Shown piece by piece: positions 17,594 to 25,738 of a DNA stretch of 64,000 bases. The DNA lies in assembly GCA_947085815.1 (NCBI GenBank), contig CAMTXU010000018.1:34286-98285 (forward strand), written 5' to 3'. How positions within the stretch are numbered: the first letter of the stretch is position 1; each line of letters opens with the position of its first letter. The notes under the pieces were generated by a model. The model had not been told where the DNA came from and ran no database searches. It saw only the letters and a list, made by a program, of their open reading frames with translations. The position numbers were made by a program, and so were the translations under genes. The stretch is from Fen-1258 sp947085815. GTDB lineage: Bacteria > Bacteroidota > Ignavibacteria > Ignavibacteriales > Melioribacteraceae.

Positions 17594-18377
17594 TAGACAG
17601 ATAAATTATCTCCGCATCAGCGTTACAGACCGTTGTAACTTAAGATGCATTTACTGTATGCCAGAAGAGGGAATTAAACTTATTGATCATAGCGAAATTC
17701 TTTCATTTGAAGAGATAACCGAGTTTACAAAGTGCGCGGTTGAAATGGGAATTACAAAAGTCCGGATAACCGGCGGTGAACCGCTCGCAAGAAAAGGAGT
17801 TGTTAAACTTGTGAAGATGCTCTCAGCTATTGAAGAAATTAATGATCTCTCAATGACTACCAACGCAATTCTTCTAAAAAAATATGCCGAGGAGTTAAAA
17901 CAAGCCGGATTGATGAGAGTGAATATCAGTCTTGATTCAATTGATCCGGGAAAATATAGGCAGATTACACGCGGTGGAAATATTCAAGAAGTGTTCAATG
18001 GAATTGAAGCCGCCAATAAAGCCGGACTCTCTCCGATAAAAATAAATTGTGTTATACAAAAATCCATTGACGAACCGGAAGCCATCGAAGTAAAAAAATA
18101 TTGTGATGAAAACGGATTGATTGCTCGATTCATTTATGAAATGGATATAGAGAAAGGTGAATTCGGAATTGTTCATGGCGGAAGCGGAGGAGATTGCGCA
18201 AATTGCAACCGGCTTCGTTTAACAAGCAATGGTTTACTGAAACCATGTCTATTCAGCGACATCTCTGTTAACATTAGAAAAACGGATTACCGCCAAGCGG
18301 TTAGAATTGCACTTGAGCAAAAACCGGAATGTGGTTTAAGCACTACTTCTCATAAGTTTTATAACATCGGAGGATGA
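17577..18377 (+). CDS. moaA: GTP 3',8-cyclase MoaA, short form
   Basis: Radical SAM enzyme for the first step of molybdopterin synthesis, GTP to 3',8-cyclo-GTP. The SAM cluster is C20, C24, C27 (CNLRCIYC), with ITGGEPL near 63-69. The second cluster is C207, C210 and C224 (CANCNRLRL to KPCLF; CX2CX13C as in MoaA), and the chain ends in the conserved Gly-Gly (YNIGG). It has only 266 residues: the roughly 50 residues that normally lie between the RFIEYMP-type strand (here RFIYEMD) and the second cluster are reduced to a short GEFGIVHGGSGGD link. The reading frame is intact, so this is a compact variant rather than a broken gene. It overlaps moeA by 17 bases. Confidence 0.88.
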   Translation: MLDKFNRQINYLRISVTDRCNLRCIYCMPEEGIKLIDHSEILSFEEITEFTKCAVEMGITKVRITGGEPLARKGVVKLVKMLSAIEEINDLSMTTNAILLKKYAEELKQAGLMRVNISLDSIDPGKYRQITRGGNIQEVFNGIEAANKAGLSPIKINCVIQKSIDEPEAIEVKKYCDENGLIARFIYEMDIEKGEFGIVHGGSGGDCANCNRLRLTSNGLLKPCLFSDISVNIRKTDYRQAVRIALEQKPECGLSTTSHKFYNIGG

Positions 18378-18836
18378 ATGGAAAAATTGACACACATTGA
18401 TTCCGAAGGACGGGCAAATATGGTTGAAGTTGGGGGAAAGAAAGTTCAATTTCGTACTGCACGTGCAGAAGGGTTTATCCGTTTGTCTGCAGAAACAATT
18501 CAGCTCATCAAAGAAAGTAAAATGAAGAAGGGTGATGTTCTGACGGTTGCTGAGATTGCAGGCATTCAAGCCGGAAAGAAAACCTCAGAATTGATTCCAC
18601 TTTGTCATCCTTTGCAAATTACCAAACTTGATGTGAAAGCTGAAATTATTAACAACGGAGTGCGTATTGAAAGCTTTGCGAAGTGTGTCGGTCAAACGGG
18701 AATTGAGATGGAAGCGCTAACGGCGGTTTCTGTTGCCTTGCTAACCATTTATGATATGTGCAAAGCAGTTGATAAAGAGATGGCTATTGAAGGAATACGA
18801 TTGATTGAAAAATTAAAAAGTGATGATGAGATTTAA
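18378..18836 (+). CDS. moaC: Cyclic pyranopterin monophosphate synthase
   Basis: Converts 3',8-cyclo-GTP to cyclic pyranopterin monophosphate, the step after MoaA. The 152-residue protein has the family motifs MVEVGGK, PLCHPLQITKLDV (active-site His region near 75) and GIEMEALTAVSVALLTIYDMCKA. The ATG directly follows the moaA stop, and a ggagga ribosome-binding site lies inside the moaA end, so the two are made together. Gene order moeA-moaA-moaC with wtpABC points to a dedicated cofactor operon. Confidence 0.95.
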   Translation: MEKLTHIDSEGRANMVEVGGKKVQFRTARAEGFIRLSAETIQLIKESKMKKGDVLTVAEIAGIQAGKKTSELIPLCHPLQITKLDVKAEIINNGVRIESFAKCVGQTGIEMEALTAVSVALLTIYDMCKAVDKEMAIEGIRLIEKLKSDDEI

Positions 18837-18843
18837 AGCATGT

Positions 18844-19203
18844 GTCATTCCCGCGAAAGCGGGAATCTAAAAGAATCATTTTTATGCAATACTATGTATA
18901 TATTCTTGCCAGTAAAAGAAATGGAACTCTTTACATTGGAGTTACCAATGATCTTAAAAGAAGAGTTTATGAACACAAGAATGGACTTATTGATGGATTT
19001 ACAAAAAAATATTCTGTTAAGAACCTTGTTTACTATGAACAGACAAATGATATATATGAAGCAATACTTTGAGAGAAAAGACTTAAAAAATGGAATAGAC
19101 GTTGGAAAATTAAGTTGATTGAAAAAATGAACCCCAAATGGAAAGATCTATTTAATGAAATTTCTTAGTAGGGAAATAGATCCCTGCTTTCGCGGGAATG
19201 ACA
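18844..19203 (+). mobile_element. Hairpin-flanked GIY-YIG element, copy 1
   Basis: A 360-bp unit inserted between moaC and the MOSC/MoaB gene. The left end is gtcattcccgcgaaagcg... (18844-18868), itself a hairpin attcccgc-gaaa-gcgggaat. The right end (19179-19203) is an inverted copy with 2 of 25 positions different. The only gene inside is a GIY-YIG nuclease frame. A second unit with the same design lies at 33419-33767 in the opposite orientation. Confidence 0.7.
18884..19168 (+). pseudogene. GIY-YIG small endonuclease-like gene with in-frame stop
   Basis: Encodes the GIY-YIG/URI nuclease fold of the small UvrC-like COG2827 type: YYVYILASKRNGTLYIGVTN, then LKRRVYEHK and VYYEQTND. The frame is cut by TGA at 19070-19072; reading through it gives EKRLKKWNRRWKIKLIEKMN and ends at TAG 19166-19168, 95 codons in all. 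The copy at 33450-33735 has Arg (AGG) at the stop position. The natural start is ATG 18884, although the frame is open back into the hairpin. Either a nonsense mutation or a sequence error. Confidence 0.8.
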
Positions 19204-19229
19204 TAAGTATCTCATCAAAAGGAAAATAA

Positions 19230-20183
19230 ATGAACAACAATTTTGAGGAAACAAATATATATGTAGTCTCACTGAATATTTCTGAAGAGAAAGGAACAAT
19301 TAAAACCCCATGCGAGAAAATTGTTGTTAATGAATTTGGAATAATCGGCGATGCTCATTCCGGAAGATGGCACAGACAGATAAGTCTGCTGGCGCAAGAA
19401 GATATTGATAACTTTTCTTTAATGGATGCAGATAAAAGACAATTCCTTCCCGGAGAGTTTGCTGAAAACATTACTACGCGAGGAATTGATTTCAAAAAAG
19501 TCAGCTTGCTCGATCGTTTCAAAATTGGTGAAGTAGAATTGGAGTTAAGTCAAATCGGGAAAATGTGTCATGGAGACGGCTGTGCAATATTTGTTGAAAT
19601 CGGAAAATGTGTGATGCCTAAATCCGGAATATTTACACGGGTAATCAAAGGCGGTGAAATTCGGAAAGGCGATAAAATTGAATACCAGCTAAGACCTTTG
19701 AGAATAAAAGTGATTACTCTAAGCGATAGGGCAAGTGCCGGTGAATATGCAGATAGGAGCGGACCAAAAATTCAAGAACTACTTAGCGAATATTTTGAAG
19801 ACAAACGCTGGCATACTGAATTTTATTATTCCTTAATTCCGGATGATGAGAAGAAATTACAGAATGAATTACAGAAGAGTGTTGACGAAAATATTGATGT
19901 GATTTTCACAACTGGTGGAACAGGAATCGGACCGCGTGATATAACCCCAGATGTTGTGGAAAATTTTGCCGACAAGATAGTTCCTGGAATTATGGACAGT
20001 ATCCGTCTTAAGTATTTCGATTCTCTTCCATCAGCAATTTTAAGCAGATCCATCTTTGCTGTAAAAAATCGAACTCTGATTTTTTGCTTGCCGGGAAGTA
20101 TGAAAGCTGTTCAAGATTACGTTGGTGAAATAACTAAAATTCTTGAGCATTCAATACTTATGGTGCATGGACTTGGGCATTGA
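19230..20183 (+). CDS. MOSC domain fused to MoaB/Mog domain
   Basis: 317-residue two-domain protein. Residues 1 to about 155 form a MOSC domain (molybdenum cofactor sulfurase C-terminal type): GIIGDAHSGRWHRQISLLAQ, LPGEFAENITTRGID, and the family cysteine in CHGDGCAIF. Residues about 160-317 are a MoaB/MogA molybdopterin adenylyltransferase: VITLSDRASAGEYADRSGP, then FTTGGTGIGPRDITPDVV and the FCLPGSMKAV loop. The adenylyltransferase activates molybdopterin for MoeA; the MOSC part may bind sulfur or cofactor. It completes the wtpABC-moeA-moaA-moaC operon, interrupted by the GIY-YIG element. Confidence 0.92.
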   Translation: MNNNFEETNIYVVSLNISEEKGTIKTPCEKIVVNEFGIIGDAHSGRWHRQISLLAQEDIDNFSLMDADKRQFLPGEFAENITTRGIDFKKVSLLDRFKIGEVELELSQIGKMCHGDGCAIFVEIGKCVMPKSGIFTRVIKGGEIRKGDKIEYQLRPLRIKVITLSDRASAGEYADRSGPKIQELLSEYFEDKRWHTEFYYSLIPDDEKKLQNELQKSVDENIDVIFTTGGTGIGPRDITPDVVENFADKIVPGIMDSIRLKYFDSLPSAILSRSIFAVKNRTLIFCLPGSMKAVQDYVGEITKILEHSILMVHGLGH

Positions 20184-20235
20184 ATTTGAGAAAATTTCTA
20201 AGTCACTCTTCTTCGAAGGACTTCTTAAAATTGTC

Positions 20236-20312
20236 GTCATTCCCGCGAAAGCCTGCTTACCGGCAGGCAGGCGGGAATCCAAAAAATAGACTCCCGCATA
20301 CGCGGGAGTGAC
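20236..20312. repeat. Solo GTCATTCCCGC-type palindromes
   Basis: Two adjoining palindromes between the convergent MOSC/MoaB and pruA ends: gtcattcccgcgaaagc... to gcgggaatcc (20236-20280, with an extra inner cctgc/gcagg arm) and ctcccgcatacgcgggag (20291-20308, then tgac). They have the same ends as the GIY-YIG elements but no gene, and may double as terminators. Confidence 0.7.
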
Positions 20313-20343
20313 AAAACACTTCGCTGCTTACTTAAAGAATTGT

Positions 20344-21981
20344 TTACTTCTCAAGCATGAAGGGATAGCGGAAATCTTTTCTTGCAACAAAATTTTCTTT
20401 AATCGTTCGTGGTGAAACCCACCGGACTAAGTTTAAGAAACTTCCGGCTTTGTCATTTGTTCCGCTTCCCCGCGCACCGCCGAATGGCTGCTGCCCTACA
20501 ACCGCACCCGTTGGTTTATCGTTAATATAAAAATTACCGGCAGCATGTTTTAAAATTCTATCCGCAGTTATTATTGCAGTTCTATCCTGAGCAAAGATAG
20601 CGCCTGTTAATGCGTAAGGAGAAGTCTCATCACACAAATGTAATGTCTCTTCGTACTTTTCATCCTCGTAAACATAAACGGTTAGAACAGGTCCAAAAAT
20701 TTCTTCTTCCATAGTTTTAAATTTTGGGTCTGTTGTTACAATGATAGTCGGATTGATGAAGTAACCCACTTTATCATTAAATTTTCCGCCCACAATTATC
20801 TCCGCATCTTTTGATTCTTTTGCGTACTGGATATATCCGGTAATAGAATCGAAAGCTTTTTTATCTATGACAGCGTTATTGTAGTTTGAAAAATCAGCTA
20901 CATCTCCGGTTTTCAATTTTTTCAACTCGGTTACCATATAATTTTTCACTTCGGACCAAATTGATTTTGGAATATATGCGCGCGATGCCGCAGAACATTT
21001 CTGTCCTTGATATTCAAACGCGCCCTGAATTAATGAAACACCGAGAAGTCTTACATCTGCACTTTTATGAGCAAATACAAAATCCTTACCGCCGGTTTCG
21101 CCAACAATTTTAGGATAAGTTTTATACTTGGGAAGATTATTCGAAATAGTTTTCCACATCTGCTGAAATACCGGTGTACTTCCTGTAAAATGAAGTCCTG
21201 CAAAATTTTTATCGTTGAAGATAATATTTCCGAGTGTTGAACCTGAACCCGGAAGAAAATTTATTACACCTGGAGGTAAACCAGCGGCTTCCAGCAATTT
21301 AATAGTGTAGTATGCTGAGTAAACACTTGTACTTGCCGGTTTTAAGATTGAAACATTTCCCATAATAGCGGGCGCACCGGGGAGATTAGCATTGAAAGTA
21401 GTAAAATTAAACGGCGCTATTGCGAATACAAATCCTTCAAGCGGACGGTACTCCATTCTATTCCACATTCCACGGGGAGAATGAGGGGGCTGTTCCTGAT
21501 AAATTTTGTTAGCGTAATAAATATTGAAGCGGAAGAAATCTGCAGTTTCGCAAGCGGCATCAATTTCTGCTTGATGAGCATTCTTGCTCTGTCCCAGCAT
21601 TGTGGCTGCATTAAGTGTATAACGCCAATCTGTTAATGTGATCATGTCTGCAGCTCTAGAAAAAATTGCCGCTCTATCCTGCCATTCCATAACAGACCAA
21701 ATTTTGTACGCTTCCATTGCGGCGTCAATTGCCATTTGAACTTCTTTCTCGCCGGCCTTATGATATTTCCCCAAAACTTTTTTGTGATTGTGAGGAAGAA
21801 CTATATTCTCTGTATTTCCGGTTCGAATTTCTTTACCGCCGATAATCAAAGGGATATCAACTTTTTGATTTTGCATCTCGGCGAGCTTTGCTTTTAATAA
21901 TTCTCTTTCCGGCGTGCCCGGTGCGTAAGACTTTACTTCTTCATTATCAGGTAAAGCTAAATTAAATATTGCATTTGCCAT
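20344..21981 (-). CDS. pruA: L-glutamate gamma-semialdehyde (P5C) dehydrogenase
   Basis: Oxidises glutamate semialdehyde (open form of pyrroline-5-carboxylate) to glutamate with NAD; the same family also oxidises the 4-hydroxy analogue. 545 residues in the aldehyde dehydrogenase fold: catalytic Cys329 in GQKCSAASR, general-base Glu in ETGGKDF, NAD-binding FTGSTPVF and EEEIFGPVLTVYVY. Length and the C-terminal QQPFGGARGSGTNDKAGS are typical of the ALDH4A1 (mitochondrial-like) subgroup rather than of PutA. It is the last step for every imino-acid route in this region, though separated from proline dehydrogenase by about 5.7 kb. Confidence 0.93.
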   Translation of the reverse strand: MANAIFNLALPDNEEVKSYAPGTPERELLKAKLAEMQNQKVDIPLIIGGKEIRTGNTENIVLPHNHKKVLGKYHKAGEKEVQMAIDAAMEAYKIWSVMEWQDRAAIFSRAADMITLTDWRYTLNAATMLGQSKNAHQAEIDAACETADFFRFNIYYANKIYQEQPPHSPRGMWNRMEYRPLEGFVFAIAPFNFTTFNANLPGAPAIMGNVSILKPASTSVYSAYYTIKLLEAAGLPPGVINFLPGSGSTLGNIIFNDKNFAGLHFTGSTPVFQQMWKTISNNLPKYKTYPKIVGETGGKDFVFAHKSADVRLLGVSLIQGAFEYQGQKCSAASRAYIPKSIWSEVKNYMVTELKKLKTGDVADFSNYNNAVIDKKAFDSITGYIQYAKESKDAEIIVGGKFNDKVGYFINPTIIVTTDPKFKTMEEEIFGPVLTVYVYEDEKYEETLHLCDETSPYALTGAIFAQDRTAIITADRILKHAAGNFYINDKPTGAVVGQQPFGGARGSGTNDKAGSFLNLVRWVSPRTIKENFVARKDFRYPFMLEK

Positions 21982-22128
21982 AAACTGAATTTTCCCATAT
22001 TGTTTGGTTGAATTTACTTATTACTATTAAAACAAAGAGAGTTGGAAAAAAATTCAAATAGGAAGAGAATTACAAAAAATGTGAGAATTCAAAACAAGAA
22101 CAATGATTCTGCGCTTGATCAAAGAATA

Positions 22129-22401
22129 TTATTCTTCAATTGACGGAATTAAAAAAGACGCAACATATAGCTCACCGCTTGTCCTAAGAGAATGCATTAC
22201 GCCTGCCGGGACGATGAATTCTTTTTCAACATTCAATTCTATCTCTTCATTTTCTAACACACCAAAACCCGAACCTTTAACACAATAGAATATTTCATCA
22301 TGCTTTGGATGTTTGTGCAATTTGACATTACTTTCCATAGAAATACGGTAAACGTTTGTTACAATTTTATTTTTGTATTCTTCTAAATTAATTTCAGCCA
22401 T
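22129..22401 (-). CDS. Small single-domain cupin protein
   Basis: 90-residue beta-barrel cupin. Motif 1 histidines are in KLHKHPKHDEIFYCVKGSG and motif 2 is the PAGVMHSLRTSG segment, so a metal site is likely. The gene starts 33 bases after the aminotransferase stop, in the same direction, and may share its transcript. Stand-alone cupins of this size are often sensors or metabolite-binding proteins; nothing fixes a function. The frame on the opposite strand at the same place is not a gene. Confidence 0.72.
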   Translation of the reverse strand: MAEINLEEYKNKIVTNVYRISMESNVKLHKHPKHDEIFYCVKGSGFGVLENEEIELNVEKEFIVPAGVMHSLRTSGELYVASFLIPSIEE

Positions 22402-22434
22402 TTATTAAGCCCGGTTTAGAGTAAATAAATTATT

Positions 22435-23556
22435 TTATGCGAGAACCTTTTTCATTGAGCTGATGAAATACTCAATCATTTTTTCGTTGGAATTATAACC
22501 CATTAAACCGATGCGCCAAATTTTTCCGGCAAGTTCACCAAGACCGGCGCCGATTTCCAAATTGTGTTGAGCAAGCAAATTAATTCTAACTTTAGCTTCA
22601 TCAACTCCATCCGGGACTTTGATAGCCAGAAGATGAGGAATTCTTTCGCCGTTTGGTACAATCGGTTCTAAACCAAGTTCGTCTTTCAATCTTGAAATAA
22701 ATTTTGCGCTGTTTCCTTTATGTCTGCGCCAAGCGTTTTCAATTCCTTCTTCTTTAAGAATCAGAAGCGCTTCATGCAGTCCGTAAAATTGATTGCTTGG
22801 AGCTGTGTGATGATACATTCTTTTAGCTCCGCCGCTCCAATAACCTGTTAATAGATTCAGATCGTTGAACCAGCTTTGTACAGGAATTTTTCTATTCTTG
22901 ATATGATGAACCGCCCGATCACTAAAACTTATGGGGGACATTCCGGCTACACATGCCAATCCTTTCTGCGAGCATGAATAGGCGGCATCAAGCTTCCACT
23001 CATCAACAAAAACATCTATTGCGCCGAGTGATGTAACCACATCTGCAACAACAAGACAATTATGTTTGTGCGCAATTTCTGAAAGCAGTTTTATATTTGA
23101 AAGCGCACCGGTAGATGTCTCTGCATGGACAAACGAAACAATTTTTGCATCGGTGTTTGCTTTAAGTGCGTCTTCAAGTTTTTGAGGTTCAATTGCGCGT
23201 CCCCATGTTTCTTTTACAGTAACAACTTGTCCGCCAATCTTCTCAACAATCTGTATCATTCTATTCGCAAAATATCCCCCGGTGCAGACAATAACTTTAT
23301 CGCCGGGTTCAATCAAATTCACAAGGCAGGCTTCCATTCCAAGCGAGCCGGGACCTGAAAGAACAAACGTTGCATCGCTTTCTGTTTTAAATGTGTATTT
23401 GAGTAACGATTTTATTTCATCCATGAGTCCGATGAATTGAGGATCTAGATGACCGAGTGTGGCTTGGGACAATGCTTCCAAAACTTTCGGATTAACATTT
23501 GAAGGACCGGGTCCCATCAAAATTCTATTATATGGTTTGAATGAATTGTGCGACAT
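22435..23556 (-). CDS. Alanine--glyoxylate aminotransferase family protein
   Basis: Class V PLP aminotransferase of 373 residues, which in this family converts glyoxylate to glycine with alanine or serine as donor. The N-terminal LMGPGPSNVNPKVLEAL, the ETSTG loop, the PLP aspartate in VVADVVTSLGAIDV, K198 in SCSQKG, MYHHTAPSNQFYGL and the C-terminal GGLGELAGK-like region (GAGLGELAGKIWRIGLMG) parallel animal AGXT. Its presence in the same minus-strand region as a HOGA1-like aldolase that would release glyoxylate gives it a plausible job. Serine--pyruvate activity is an alternative. Confidence 0.85.
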   Translation of the reverse strand: MSHNSFKPYNRILMGPGPSNVNPKVLEALSQATLGHLDPQFIGLMDEIKSLLKYTFKTESDATFVLSGPGSLGMEACLVNLIEPGDKVIVCTGGYFANRMIQIVEKIGGQVVTVKETWGRAIEPQKLEDALKANTDAKIVSFVHAETSTGALSNIKLLSEIAHKHNCLVVADVVTSLGAIDVFVDEWKLDAAYSCSQKGLACVAGMSPISFSDRAVHHIKNRKIPVQSWFNDLNLLTGYWSGGAKRMYHHTAPSNQFYGLHEALLILKEEGIENAWRRHKGNSAKFISRLKDELGLEPIVPNGERIPHLLAIKVPDGVDEAKVRINLLAQHNLEIGAGLGELAGKIWRIGLMGYNSNEKMIEYFISSMKKVLA

Positions 23557-23744
23557 TATATTTCCTTTGTAGAAAAGGATCTATGACCCTTCCAATTTTA
23601 TTTAGTCTAAAAAGCCATACTCAATTAGCAATAAGTAATCTCGATACATAGGGATTTGTTCTTTGATATTATCTATAACTCTTGTTGATTTTTAACACAG
23701 TACCTTGTTAGGTGCTTTTAATCTTATTGCACGAAATAATATTT

Positions 23745-24227
23745 TTAATCAATCTTTAACGGTGGATCAACAATCTTCATATCATGTTCTTCAAAAACTT
23801 TGGTAATCTCTTCGTTGCTAGGTGGTGAATTCCACAAATCTGTTACTTTGAAAAATGCTTCCATTTTCCCGGCTGGAAGATAAGATACAATCATCTTGCC
23901 TTTTTCTGTTAATTGAATAAAAGCGTGCTGAATATTCCTTGGAAGAAAAATTGTATCGCCAGCTTTCATCGTATATCTGTTTTCTCCGACTTGAAAATGA
24001 TACTCTCCTTCAACAACATAAAACCACTAATCTTGAAACGGATGGAGATGTAGTGGAGAACCTCCATTTGGCGTTAGTCCGGTTTGTTCAAAGACTGCTA
24101 AATCGCCCTCAGTATCTTTTGCTGAAATCTTAATATCTAAAGTATTAAGAGTAACCCCTTTCATTCTAAAGTGTTCACCATATCTGGCATAACCCGAATT
24201 TACTTTGAACCCTTTACTCGTTCGCAT
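23745..24227 (-). pseudogene. Cupin gene interrupted by one in-frame TAG
   Basis: Reading from ATG 24225-24227 (MRTSKGFKVNSGYARYGEHF), preceded by a gaaaggaaat ribosome-binding site, gives a cupin that stops at TAG after LHLHPFQD and continues in the same frame as WFYVVEGEYHFQVGENRYTM to the natural end, 160 residues. Cupins of this type read HPFQDEWFYV, so GAG (Glu) has become TAG. Motif 2 (LPRNIQHAFIQL) is intact. A fresh nonsense mutation or a base-call error; the rest of the frame is well kept. Confidence 0.8.
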
Positions 24228-24367
24228 TTTATTTCCTTTCTTCATTATTTCATTAACAGCAATTTTATATTTTACTAAAATTGTCATGGGATAAAGAGCA
24301 AGTATTGATACAATAAATTTATTCATGTTCATCATTATTCTCCATAGAACATTAATGTAAAGTACTT

Positions 24368-24440
24368 AACTATTATTTAGGGAGAGTCAAGGACTTTTCC
24401 CCACTCTACCGCACTGAAATTAGTTTACCCCGCTTTGCTA
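24368..24440. repeat. Composite repeat at left border of toxin-antitoxin island
   Basis: Two adjacent repeat units. 24368-24404 (aactattatttagggagagt...) matches 26654-26690 at 30 of 37 positions in direct orientation. 24412-24440 (cactgaaattagtttacccc...) matches 25890-25918. Together they bound the segment carrying two toxin-antitoxin modules. Confidence 0.65.
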
Positions 24441-24476
24441 GGTAGTACCTGTTTAGTAGCGGAATATATGGCGCTG

Positions 24477-24800
24477 CTATCTTAGCAATCTATTTATCAA
24501 GATTTCTTGAATATTTCTTCTTCCGTCAATAACAGAATGTATATAGATTAAGTTGTTTTCAATCTCGTAGATTATACGGTAAGGTTTATAATGAATCTCT
24601 AAATAGTTTTTAATTCCTGTAGGTCTCAGTTCAGGTGGAATGTGTCCTCTCTCTGGATATTTTTCCAGTTTATAACAAGTTTCTTCCAAAGCATCTAAAA
24701 GTTTATTTGCAGATTGGACACTATCATTCAATGCAACGTAGAAAAATATCTCTTTAAGATCGAGTTTGGCTTGAGGATCAATAATGACTTTATATTTCAT
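24477..24800 (-). CDS. RelE/ParE-family toxin
   Basis: 107 residues from ATG 24798-24800; a TTG at 24804 would add two residues and overlap the antitoxin stop. The sequence has the RelE/ParE pattern: MKYKVIIDPQAKLDLKEIFFYV, ANKLLDALEETCYKLEKYPERG, then the core strands KPYRIIYEIENNLIYIHSVIDGRRN. This family blocks translation (RelE) or gyrase (ParE); ParE-like features (helical N-terminal hairpin, YRIIYEIE) predominate. It follows the Phd/YefM-type antitoxin within two bases, giving a standard antitoxin-first type II module on the minus strand. Confidence 0.85.
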   Translation of the reverse strand: MKYKVIIDPQAKLDLKEIFFYVALNDSVQSANKLLDALEETCYKLEKYPERGHIPPELRPTGIKNYLEIHYKPYRIIYEIENNLIYIHSVIDGRRNIQEILINRLLR

Positions 24801-24802
24801 AA

Positions 24803-25075
24803 TCAATGATCAGATTTCAATTCGTTACGAATATCAGTAAACGTTTCTTGAATTCCTTTTGCATTTTTACTGTTACCTCGAGTCATAGCAAGTAATTTAA
24901 GCATAGCCATTGTTTCTTGAGTTTTTTCATAAACTTTTATGTCTTGAACAATTACTTTTGCTTCACCATTCTGAGTAATTACATAAGTTTTTTGTTCCTT
25001 ATTAATTTCCTCAATTAGGTTAGCTGCATTAGCTTTTAGATAACTAATTGATTTTACTGATTCGCTTAACCTCAT
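24803..25075 (-). CDS. Phd/YefM-family antitoxin
   Basis: 90 residues. The N-terminal DNA-binding part is characteristic: VKSISYLKANAANLIEEINK, then TYVITQNGEAKVIVQDIKVY. The less conserved C-terminal helix region (RNELKSDH) should wrap the toxin. It precedes the RelE/ParE toxin gene with near-contact, and an aaaggac ribosome-binding site lies upstream of ATG 25075. Expected to neutralise the toxin and to repress its own promoter in 25076-25130. Confidence 0.86.
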   Translation of the reverse strand: MRLSESVKSISYLKANAANLIEEINKEQKTYVITQNGEAKVIVQDIKVYEKTQETMAMLKLLAMTRGNSKNAKGIQETFTDIRNELKSDH

Positions 25076-25170
25076 GCTGTAGTCCTTTTTTAGACCAAAT
25101 ATAGTCTACCTTCTCAATAATTTCAAATTAATTTTAGCCGCATAGCGGCTAATTGGGTTGAGATTTTTTG

Positions 25171-25714
25171 TTAAAGCAATAAACCAAAACCAACTCCAAG
25201 TGTAATAATATCAACTGTTTCAAGGTTCCTTGCAGAATATGTCACAGGATAAGTTAAATATTTATACTGAACTTTAGAATATAATCTGTGATAGGATAGT
25301 TCAAAATTTAGTAAGCCAAACTTCTAAATAAAAGCAGAAGTGCCAATACGCACGCCAAGACTGGTGCCATCATCTCGATCAACATATCTTGTTGCGTTAC
25401 CTTCTGTATCTTGCAAATGATATTTATTATAACCCAAACCAGCAGCTATATACAAATCATTAGCTTCATTCGAAATAATGTTGCAGTAAACGCTTAATTC
25501 ATAATTTGAAAATGAAAACAAATCTTTACGTTCTCTTCGAATAGACAGTAAATAATTTGCCATATTCCAAAACTTTCAGCTACCGGGATAGATAGTGAAA
25601 GTTTTGCCCCCAAGCCCCTATACCAAATATATTAACTCCTAGTTTATTGCTCTGGTGAAAAATATCAGCATTATAACTAACCATAAGCAATATTAAAGTA
25701 TATCTTAGTTTCAT
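25171..25714 (-). pseudogene. Decayed outer-membrane beta-barrel gene
   Basis: On the minus strand a signal-peptide-like start (MKLRYTLILLMVSYNAD, ATG 25712-25714) runs to SNKLGVNIFGIGAWGQNF, then hits a stop with a frame change. A second piece (25324-25563) gives beta-strand-like NYELSVYCNIISNEANDLYI and GLGYNKYHLQD, stops at TAG (25324-25326) and continues in frame as KFGLLNFELSYHRLYSKVQY to VDIITLGVGFGLLL at 25171. The alternating hydrophobic pattern suggests a small porin-like protein of perhaps 175 residues, carrying at least two lesions. Confidence 0.6.
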
Positions 25715-25738
25715 CCATAAACTTTGGAGAAGTTATTC

